Assembly (NCBI GenBank): GCA_017632495.1
Contig: JAGBRG010000233.1
Coordinates: 1-10,242 of the forward strand
DNA from: Spirochaetales bacterium
Lineage (GTDB): Bacteria > Spirochaetota > Spirochaetia > Sphaerochaetales > Sphaerochaetaceae
Reading direction: 5' to 3'
Length of the DNA: 10,242 bases
Shown here: positions 1 through 5,722 of the stretch, piece after piece
Layout: every line of letters begins with the position of its first letter
How positions within the stretch are numbered: position 1 is the first letter of the stretch
Notes under the pieces: generated by a model
Told to the model about the DNA's origin: nothing
Seen by the model: only the letters and a program-made list of their open reading frames with translations
Databases searched by the model: none
Position numbers and translations under genes: made by a program

Positions 1-851
1 CCGTGGCAAGGCTGATAAAACGTGTGCAGCCCCGCCTTTTCAACCATTATCTGGGTCTCAGAAGCAAGGTGGAGGCCAAAAACTACCTGAACCCTCAGGA
101 TACTCCAAAGCCGGTTCTCCATACCTGCGCAGCATTTACAAACCCCAAGGGATGCACATCGCTGATAGTGCCCATCACACCACATGTGACAAATGAAAAT
201 TCCATTGTCTGCTTTGACCTGACAAAGGACATCGCACCGCTACTCAGCGCAAAGAGCGAGGATGTCTTCAAGGTAAACGGAGTCATCAAGGTCGCCGTGA
301 ACAAGGTTCCGTTCTTGGCAAGACCCAATGCACTTAAAAGCGCCGACTACCAGAGACTGGGAATTGACTTTGCAGCCTGCATGAGCCGCTATGAGGAGAT
401 TACAAAGCACAGGACCGAGCTGATTGTGAAAATCAGAGCCAACGCGGATGACGAGTTCCAGAGCCCGGACGATCCTGACTTCCAGATCTATTCAAAATTC
501 TTCAGCGACTATGACAAGCGCCTCTTTTCAGTCATCCGCCAGACCCCGCCCGAGCAGAGGCTCAACCTCAAGCTTGATTTCGAGGACCCAAGGTGCTCCC
601 AGATGCTGTGGCGTCATGTATGCAGAAACTACCCTCTTGTCCTGGATGAGCAGAATCTGGCCAAGTGGAAGTCCTTTTCGTCCACACGTCTTCTCTGCCC
701 TCCTGGAGACCCGATCAACGACATCAATTTCGTCTCAAGAAAAATCGACGAAAAACTTGCGGACACATCGCTTGATGCAAGACAGAAGGAGATTCTGTCA
801 AAGCTCCGCGAGTACATGCTTTCCCTGAAGAGATTTGTAGGGTTGCAATAA
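1..851 (+). CDS. sbcB: Exonuclease I (SbcB), C-terminal part; 5' end outside window
   Basis: This is the last 282 residues of exodeoxyribonuclease I, a 3'-5' single-strand DNA exonuclease of recombination and mismatch repair. From memory it lines up along its whole length with E. coli ExoI from about residue 193 to the end (475 residues): RQPRLFDY there is VQPRLFNH here (residues 8-15), LYNGFFSDADR is IYSKFFSDYDK (162-172), and the C-terminal RARNFP...LDEAEQQRW block is CRNYPLVLDEQNLAKW (207-222). The visible part is therefore the SH3-like and helical C-terminal domains that grip single-stranded DNA. The DEDD catalytic residues would lie just upstream of base 1. The GTG at base 3 matches an internal position, so it is not the start. 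The gene ends in TAA and is followed by a 208-base spacer, so it is probably transcribed separately from the transporter operon. Confidence 0.85.
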   Translation, partial: VARLIKRVQPRLFNHYLGLRSKVEAKNYLNPQDTPKPVLHTCAAFTNPKGCTSLIVPITPHVTNENSIVCFDLTKDIAPLLSAKSEDVFKVNGVIKVAVNKVPFLARPNALKSADYQRLGIDFAACMSRYEEITKHRTELIVKIRANADDEFQSPDDPDFQIYSKFFSDYDKRLFSVIRQTPPEQRLNLKLDFEDPRCSQMLWRHVCRNYPLVLDEQNLAKWKSFSSTRLLCPPGDPINDINFVSRKIDEKLADTSLDARQKEILSKLREYMLSLKRFVGLQ

Positions 852-948
852 TGTTGCAAAACTCAGCTTTTTCGTCTCATTGGTTGCATTTTCCGGCTTT
901 TTTCCGTCCTTTTTGATGCAACAATTTCATGCTTGTCGCAATTGCAAC
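842..948. repeat. Cluster of TTGCAA-type motifs at the sbcB end and in the spacer
   Basis: GTTGCAA occurs at 842-848 and 853-859, and its reverse complement TTGCAAC at 942-948. One-base variants are GTTGCAT at 883-889, its exact complement ATGCAAC at 916-922, and GTCGCAA at 935-941. That makes six related heptamers within 107 bases, three in pairs that can form dyads. The first overlaps the last codons of sbcB. They could be binding sites of a regulator acting on the promoter near 1000, or arms of RNA hairpins at the end of the sbcB message. The repetition is directly visible; the function is inferred. Confidence 0.4.
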
Positions 949-962
949 AAACTCCTTTTTTT
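933..962 (+). terminator. Possible intrinsic terminator of sbcB
   Basis: An 18-base near-perfect dyad (933-950; arms TTGTCGC and GCAACAA around AATT, one C-A mismatch) is followed five bases later by seven T residues (956-962). The stem is short and not GC-rich, so termination may be inefficient. The same dyad could instead be a protein-binding site upstream of the next promoter. Confidence 0.35.
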
Positions 963-971
963 ATTAATATA

Positions 972-1002
972 TTATCGATAGCACTGGTTTACGTGCTACA
1001 AT
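972..1002 (+). promoter_or_regulatory. Probable sigma-70-type extended -10 promoter of the transporter operon
   Basis: TGCTACAAT at 994-1002 is a good extended -10 element: TG, one base, then TACAAT, five of six matches to TATAAT. The -35 region is poor; TTATCG at 972-977 with a 19-base spacer is the best candidate, which is common when an extended -10 is present. Transcription would begin near 1008-1010, giving a leader of about 50 bases before the ATG at 1060. No other convincing promoter was seen further downstream. Confidence 0.5.
979..998. promoter_or_regulatory. Inverted repeat within the promoter, possible operator
   Basis: TAGCAC at 979-984 and GTGCTA at 993-998 form a perfect 6-base inverted repeat with an 8-base gap, lying between the presumed -35 and -10 and touching the -10. 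A second small palindrome, TACAATTGTA (997-1006), contains the -10 itself. A repressor bound here would block RNA polymerase. The regulator is unknown and short dyads also occur by chance. Confidence 0.35.
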
Positions 1003-1009
1003 TGTAAAG

Positions 1010-1025
1010 GGGTCGAAATCGACCC
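1010..1025. promoter_or_regulatory. Perfect 7-base inverted repeat at the presumed transcript start
   Basis: GGGTCGA (1010-1016) and TCGACCC (1019-1025) are perfect inverted arms around AA. The repeat begins within a few bases of the predicted transcription start. As DNA it has the shape of a dimeric repressor operator; as RNA, GGGUC pairing with GACCC would put a hairpin at the extreme 5' end of the message, which could protect it from decay. It is not followed by a T run, so it is not a terminator. Confidence 0.45.
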
Positions 1026-1059
1026 TCAAATCTATAAACACACACTAAGGAGAAGCGAA

Positions 1060-2091
1060 ATGAAGAGAACATTTATCGTCGTTCTTTTGGCACTGCTTGT
1101 CATGAGCATGGTCTTCGCAAACGGAGCTAAGGAGACAACCTCCAAGGCAAAGGAAATCAAGGTTGCCCTGATTGTTTCATCAACAATCGATGACAAGGGC
1201 TGGTGCCAGGCAATGCATGACGGCATCACAGAGGCCATGGCAGAGCTTCCTAAGGGAACAATCGCAGATTACAAGGCTGTTGAGAACACACAGCCGGCAG
1301 ATGCAAAGTCAGCAGTTGCAACATATGTCAACCTGGGCTTCAACATCATCATCCTCCACGGCTCTCAGTACAGATCAGTCACAGAGGAAGTCAGCAAAGA
1401 GTATCCTGATGTAATGTTCGCATTCGGAACCACTACCGATATCATCGCTCCGAACGTCTTCAGCTATATGCCGCAGTCAGAGGAAACAGGTTATCTCTCA
1501 GGTATCGTCGCTGCCCTGACAACAAAGGCCAACAAGGTCGGTGTCGTAGGACCTATCGACGGCGGTGACTCAGCACGTTACAACAGAGGTTTCGTCCTTG
1601 GTGTACAGGATTTCAACCCCAAGGCAAAGATCACAGTCACACACATCGGAAACTTCAACGATACAGTCAAGTCCGGTGAGTTCGCTCAGTCTCTGATCCA
1701 GGCTGGAAACGATGTTCTCACAGGTTCATCACAGCAGGCTCTCGGAGCTCTCAGAGCTGTTGCAGAGTATCCTGACAAGGACATCTGGTGGCTCGGCCAG
1801 GATATTGCACAGATCGGTCTTGATGAAGGCTACAAGTGCATCGCAGCTTCTTCATACAACTACAAGGCTGTCCTTATCGGTCTGGTTGAAGCCTTCAAGA
1901 ACGGCAAGCTCGGCGGAGAGGTCATTCCGATGAACTTCTCAAACGGCGGCTTCATCTGGGCATGGAATGAGAAGTGTGCAGACAAGATCACTCCGGAGAT
2001 CAAGAAGGCTGTCGAAGACAAGATGGCAGAGTTCAAGGGCAAGGCAGACATCCTTTCCAACTGGGAGAGCGTTGACTACTCAAAGCTCTGA
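1060..2091 (+). CDS. Bmp/PnrA-family ABC transporter substrate-binding protein
   Basis: A 343-residue periplasmic binding protein of the Bmp family (basic membrane protein, PnrA, Med), whose characterised members bind purine and other nucleosides. Residues 1-20 are a signal peptide (MKR, hydrophobic core, VFA) with probable cleavage before NGAKE. The first cysteine is C49, so there is no lipobox; relatives such as treponemal TmpC/PnrA are lipoproteins. The mature protein starts with a beta strand (KVALIVSS, 34-41) and carries the family block KVGVVGPIDGGDSARYNRG (159-177) and the WWLGQD strand (243-248). The ATG has an AAGGAG site (1047-1052) seven bases upstream. It ends with TGA followed at once by TAG. 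A hairpin and T run separate it from its ATPase and permease genes, which would let the binding protein be made in excess. The ligand cannot be read from sequence; the purine-oxidase-like neighbour favours a purine base or nucleoside. Confidence 0.9.
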   Translation: MKRTFIVVLLALLVMSMVFANGAKETTSKAKEIKVALIVSSTIDDKGWCQAMHDGITEAMAELPKGTIADYKAVENTQPADAKSAVATYVNLGFNIIILHGSQYRSVTEEVSKEYPDVMFAFGTTTDIIAPNVFSYMPQSEETGYLSGIVAALTTKANKVGVVGPIDGGDSARYNRGFVLGVQDFNPKAKITVTHIGNFNDTVKSGEFAQSLIQAGNDVLTGSSQQALGALRAVAEYPDKDIWWLGQDIAQIGLDEGYKCIAASSYNYKAVLIGLVEAFKNGKLGGEVIPMNFSNGGFIWAWNEKCADKITPEIKKAVEDKMAEFKGKADILSNWESVDYSKL

Positions 2092-2112
2092 TAGCTTAAA
2101 CGTTATTCGCAT

Positions 2113-2142
2113 GTGCAGGTCCTTGTGGCCTGCACTATTTTT
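2113..2142 (+). terminator. Intrinsic terminator-like hairpin between binding protein and ATPase genes
   Basis: GTGCAGG (2113-2119) pairs perfectly with CCTGCAC (2129-2135). A U-G and a C-G pair extend the stem to nine pairs with a five-base loop (2122-2126). TATTTTT follows directly at 2136-2142. Since the ATPase gene starts 17 bases later with no visible promoter, it probably acts as a partial terminator or 3'-end stabiliser, leaving more binding-protein message than permease message. Confidence 0.6.
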
Positions 2143-2159
2143 AAACAGACGGACTAATA

Positions 2160-3689
2160 ATGGCACGATTTGATAAAATCACAGAACTGCGCGTTGAGCA
2201 TATCACCAAGCGGTTTCCGGGAGTTCTTGCAAGCGATGACATCTCATTGACTGTAGGAGAACACCAGATTCTGGCCCTGGTCGGCGAAAACGGCGCAGGA
2301 AAGACCACATTGATGAACATGATCATGGGTCTTTATCAGCCCGATGAAGGAAAGATCTTCATCAACGGCGAAGAAGTTCATCTCAGGACTCCGAATGACG
2401 CTTTTGACTGCGGAATCGGAATGGTGCACCAGCACTACATGCTCGTTCCCAACATGACGGTCCTTGAGAATATCGCCCTCGGAATGAAAAACAGCTGGAA
2501 AGGCATAAAGGTCGACCTTCCGATGGTGAGGGAAAAGATAAAAGAGATTTCGGAAAAATACGGGCTACTCGTAGACCCGGATGCATATATCTGGCAGCTT
2601 GCTGTCGGAGAACAGCAGAGAGTCGAGCTGGTCAAAACCCTCTGCCTCGGAGCAAAATTCCTTATTCTGGATGAGCCTACAAGCGCCCTGACTCCTCAGG
2701 AGACAGATGAGCTGATTGCCCTTCTCAAAAAGATGAGCTCGGAGCTTTCAATCATCTTCATCAGCCACAAGCTGAACGAGGTCAAGGCCCTGTCACACAA
2801 GGTCAACATCCTCAGACATGGAAAGGTGGTCTTTGAAGGAAGCACCGCAGACTACACACCAAAGCAGATAGCGGCCCTGATGACAGGCCACGAGGTTGAG
2901 GTTAACGCCAACACGGACAAACCTTCAGAGGGAGAAGACTCCCTGGTCATCAAGGACCTGTGCGTGAGAAGCGACAGAGGCTTTCTGGCCCTGGACAAAT
3001 TCAATCTTACCGTCAAAGCAGGTGAGATCGTAGGTCTTGCAGGTGTTTCCGGAAACGGACAGAGAGAACTTGCCGAGGCCATCAACGGAATCAGAAAAAC
3101 AGAAAGCGGAACAATCACCTTCAACGGAAAGCAGATTCAGAACCTCACACCAGGCCAGGTCATTGCAACCGGCATGGGCTATATTCCAGAGGAAAGAAAC
3201 ACAGAAGGAATCGTTCCTTCAATGTCAATCAAGGAGAACATCATTCTCAAGGACAGTGAATCCGAGACCTTCTCAAAGAACCACATCCTGAAGAACAAGG
3301 TAATAGACGATACGTCAAACAGACTCCGCGAGGAGTTTGACATCCGCTGTCCTGGAATCAACACGGCAGCAGGCTCTCTTTCAGGAGGAAACATCCAGAA
3401 GGTCATCCTTGCACGTGAAATTGCAAGAAAGCCCAAGTTCCTGGTCTGTGTCTACCCTATCAGAGGTCTGGACATGGGTGCTGCGGAGTTCATCCACAAG
3501 GAGCTTCTGAAGCTCAGAAAGAACGGAGTCGGAATTCTTCTTATCAGCGAGGAACTTGAGGAGATTATGAACCTCAGCGACCGGATAGCTGTCATCTTCA
3601 AGGGTCAGAACCAGAAGGTCCTCTCCCGTGACGAAGCAACAACCGAACGTCTCGGAATTCTTATGGCGGGGGTGAAGGAAGATGAATAA
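2160..3689 (+). CDS. ABC transporter ATPase, two nucleotide-binding domains (nucleoside/sugar import type)
   Basis: A 509-residue cytoplasmic ATPase with two fused nucleotide-binding domains, as in RbsA, NupO and other carriers paired with BPD_transp_2 permeases. Domain 1 (about 10-245) has Walker A GENGAGKTT (42-50), Q-loop Q91, signature LAVGEQQ (147-153), Walker B FLILDEP (167-173, catalytic E172) and switch H203. Domain 2 (about 260-505) has the degenerate Walker A GVSGNGQ (295-301, no lysine), an intact signature LSGGN (407-411), a Walker B region VYPIRGLD without the catalytic glutamate, and no switch histidine (LLISEEL). Hydrolysis should take place only at the site built from Walker A of domain 1 and the signature of domain 2. 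The ATG at 2160 fits the family N-terminus but has only a weak GGA (2151-2153) upstream. The next gene starts inside its 3' end, with an 8-base overlap. Confidence 0.92.
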   Translation: MARFDKITELRVEHITKRFPGVLASDDISLTVGEHQILALVGENGAGKTTLMNMIMGLYQPDEGKIFINGEEVHLRTPNDAFDCGIGMVHQHYMLVPNMTVLENIALGMKNSWKGIKVDLPMVREKIKEISEKYGLLVDPDAYIWQLAVGEQQRVELVKTLCLGAKFLILDEPTSALTPQETDELIALLKKMSSELSIIFISHKLNEVKALSHKVNILRHGKVVFEGSTADYTPKQIAALMTGHEVEVNANTDKPSEGEDSLVIKDLCVRSDRGFLALDKFNLTVKAGEIVGLAGVSGNGQRELAEAINGIRKTESGTITFNGKQIQNLTPGQVIATGMGYIPEERNTEGIVPSMSIKENIILKDSESETFSKNHILKNKVIDDTSNRLREEFDIRCPGINTAAGSLSGGNIQKVILAREIARKPKFLVCVYPIRGLDMGAAEFIHKELLKLRKNGVGILLISEELEEIMNLSDRIAVIFKGQNQKVLSRDEATTERLGILMAGVKEDE

Positions 3690-4773
3690 CTACAAACTTA
3701 TCTACAAGGTTTCCGTCGTAGTAGTCGCAGTTCTGATTGCACTGATGGTTGGAGCTTTCATCATCATCGCTGTCGGCGGAGACGTGTTCAACACATACTG
3801 GATTATCATCTCAATGCCGTTTAAGAGCATGAGATCATTCAGCGAAGTTCTGATCCGAATGATACCTCTTCTGATCATAGCCCTTGGAATTGCGGTAAGC
3901 TCCAGAAGCGGAATCATAAACATCGGAGCAGAAGGTCAGATGTACATGGGTATCATCGCAGCCACGGCCATTGCCACGAACTGCCAGGGTCTTCCCAAGA
4001 TTCTTGTAGTTCCGCTTTGCATAATAGCAGGCGGCATAGCCGGAGGTCTTTTCGGCTTTATCCCGGGCTGGCTTAAGGCAAAACTTGAAGTAAGTGAGCT
4101 TCTTTCCACAGTCATGCTGAACTATGTTGCCGCCCAGTTCTTCTCCTTCTGTATCAGAGTCCCTCTTTTGGACCCTGCAGAAAAATCAGGAACACCGATG
4201 AGCAGAAGAGTGGCCGAGAATGCAACACTTTCCAGACTTTTCAGGGGAATGTCGCTGCATCAGGGAATCTTTTTGGCGATTATTCTTGTCGTTGTCATCT
4301 ACATTCTGCTTTTCAAGACCACATGGGGCTACAAGATGAGAGCCGCCGGAGCTTCCGAGCGTGCGGCACGCTACGGCGGAATCAATGTTTCCAAGTACCT
4401 GATAATCTCCATGGTCATCTCAGGAGCCTGTGCCGGAATGGCCGGTGCCGTTGAGCTTATGGGAGTTCAGGGAAGAGCTGTTGAACAGATGACAGGAGGC
4501 TATGGATTCTCAGGCGTTGTCGTTGCGCTGTTCGGAGCCCTCCACCCGCTGTGGATAATTCCTGCATCGTTCTTCTTCGGAATTCTTTTGTATAGCCAGG
4601 TCAATCTGCAGATTCTGACAAGTGTCCCGCCAAACCTCGTCAAGGCACTTCAGGGTCTTATCATCCTGATCATAGTCGCCGTCCAGATGGTCATCTCCAA
4701 CCCGTATTCGATGGAGCGCTTCAGAAAGAGGTTCTTCTCCAAACGGGAAAAGACAAAGAAGAAGGAGGCATGA
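3682..4773 (+). CDS. ABC transporter permease 1, BPD_transp_2 family (NupP-like)
   Basis: A 363-residue inner-membrane permease with hydrophobic segments throughout, beginning with one at about residues 10-31. It carries the hallmarks of the nucleoside-type BPD_transp_2 permeases: SGIINIGAEGQMYMG (76-90), the cytoplasmic coupling loop GYKMRAAGASERAARYGG (216-233) that contacts the ATPase, and GYGFSGVVVALFGALHP (273-289). The C-terminus is strongly basic (RFRKRFFSKREKTKKK), as expected for a cytoplasmic tail. The ATG overlaps the ATPase stop region by 8 bases and lies behind a purine-rich GGGGGTGAAGGAAG stretch, so the two are translationally coupled. The second permease begins one base after its TGA. 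Its role is half of the membrane channel for the ligand delivered by the upstream binding protein. Confidence 0.9.
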   Translation: MNNYKLIYKVSVVVVAVLIALMVGAFIIIAVGGDVFNTYWIIISMPFKSMRSFSEVLIRMIPLLIIALGIAVSSRSGIINIGAEGQMYMGIIAATAIATNCQGLPKILVVPLCIIAGGIAGGLFGFIPGWLKAKLEVSELLSTVMLNYVAAQFFSFCIRVPLLDPAEKSGTPMSRRVAENATLSRLFRGMSLHQGIFLAIILVVVIYILLFKTTWGYKMRAAGASERAARYGGINVSKYLIISMVISGACAGMAGAVELMGVQGRAVEQMTGGYGFSGVVVALFGALHPLWIIPASFFFGILLYSQVNLQILTSVPPNLVKALQGLIILIIVAVQMVISNPYSMERFRKRFFSKREKTKKKEA

Positions 4774-4774
4774 C

Positions 4775-5722
4775 ATGGATTTCATAGTAAACACACTGAC
4801 ACTTACAGTCCGTTTCGCAGTAACGCTGATGATTGCCTCAATGGGAGAGATGTTCAACCAGAAGGCCGGAATCTTCAACCTGGGTTGTGAAGGAATCATG
4901 AGCGTAGGAGCATTTTTAGGAATGCTGATTCCGTTCACAATGGTGGGAGCCGGACAGGCCCCGGGCTATGTGAACATTCTTGGCCTTGTCCTGGGAACCG
5001 TCTGCGGAGCCCTTTTGGGCCTGATTTTCGGAATCATCGTAATCACATTCCGCGCACCTCAGGGAATTGCCGGAATAGGAATGCAGATGTTCGGCGTGGG
5101 TCTTGCGGGAACGTTCTTCAGATCGTTCATCGGAGGAACCCAGTCAATCACCGGAATCTCTTCCATGGAGATTCCCCTCCTTTCTAAGATTCCTGTAATC
5201 GGAAAGATTTTGTTCACACACAACCCGCTTGTGTATTTTGCATACCTTCTGGTTCCCGTTGCATGGTATGTGATCTTCAAGACCCCATGGGGACTGAAGG
5301 TCAGAGCCGTGGGAACCCACCCAAGAGCCGCAGACTCACTTGGAATCAATGTAACCAAGATCCGTTATCAGAGCCTCGCAGTCGGAGGCGCAATGGCCGG
5401 CTTTGCAGGAGCATTCCTGACTCTGTGTCAGGCCAAGATGTTCAATGCGGAAATCATCGGAGGACGCGGCTTCATCGCAGTTGCCCTTGTCTACTTCGGA
5501 CAGTGGCACCCGATTAAGATCTTCCTCGGAGCATTGCTTTTCACATTCGCACAGACTCTGCAGACTCAGATTCAGATCTTTGTTCCGCAGTTCCAGGCTT
5601 ATGAATTCTTGACCATGCTTCCGTACATTCTGGTCATCGTGGTTCTTGCCTTTAACCGCAAGTCCAACAGACTCGGACCTGCAGCCCTGGGCAAGCCGTT
5701 TAACAGGGAGATGAGGGTGTGA
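4775..5722 (+). CDS. ABC transporter permease 2, BPD_transp_2 family (NupQ-like)
   Basis: A 315-residue inner-membrane permease, the shorter partner of the heterodimeric channel. It shows the same repeating landmarks as its neighbour: FNQKAGIFNLGCEGIM (27-42), the coupling loop GLKVRAVGTHPRAADSLG (173-190) and GRGFIAVALVYFGQWHP (230-246). Long hydrophobic stretches fill the rest, with a short, mostly polar C-terminal tail. The ATG at 4775 has a strong AAGGAGG site (4762-4768) six bases upstream, located in the last codons of permease 1. Its TGA overlaps the GTG start of the molybdenum enzyme by four bases (GTGA, 5719-5722). A long/short permease pair with one double-domain ATPase and a Bmp protein is the standard nucleoside-importer layout. 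Confidence 0.9.
   Translation: MDFIVNTLTLTVRFAVTLMIASMGEMFNQKAGIFNLGCEGIMSVGAFLGMLIPFTMVGAGQAPGYVNILGLVLGTVCGALLGLIFGIIVITFRAPQGIAGIGMQMFGVGLAGTFFRSFIGGTQSITGISSMEIPLLSKIPVIGKILFTHNPLVYFAYLLVPVAWYVIFKTPWGLKVRAVGTHPRAADSLGINVTKIRYQSLAVGGAMAGFAGAFLTLCQAKMFNAEIIGGRGFIAVALVYFGQWHPIKIFLGALLFTFAQTLQTQIQIFVPQFQAYEFLTMLPYILVIVVLAFNRKSNRLGPAALGKPFNREMRV

Noticed and set aside
3..5. GTG at base 3 as the start of a complete 282-residue gene
   Set aside because: The first residues align with an internal stretch of ExoI just after its catalytic aspartate, so the gene continues upstream of the window.
448..828. 126-residue open frame inside sbcB, plus strand
   Set aside because: It overlaps a well-supported ExoI coding region in another frame and has low-complexity S/R-rich composition typical of a shadow frame.
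1003..1059. Purine riboswitch in the leader of the transporter operon
   Set aside because: The predicted leader is only about 50 bases and shows no three-way junction or conserved loop sequences of the purine aptamer.
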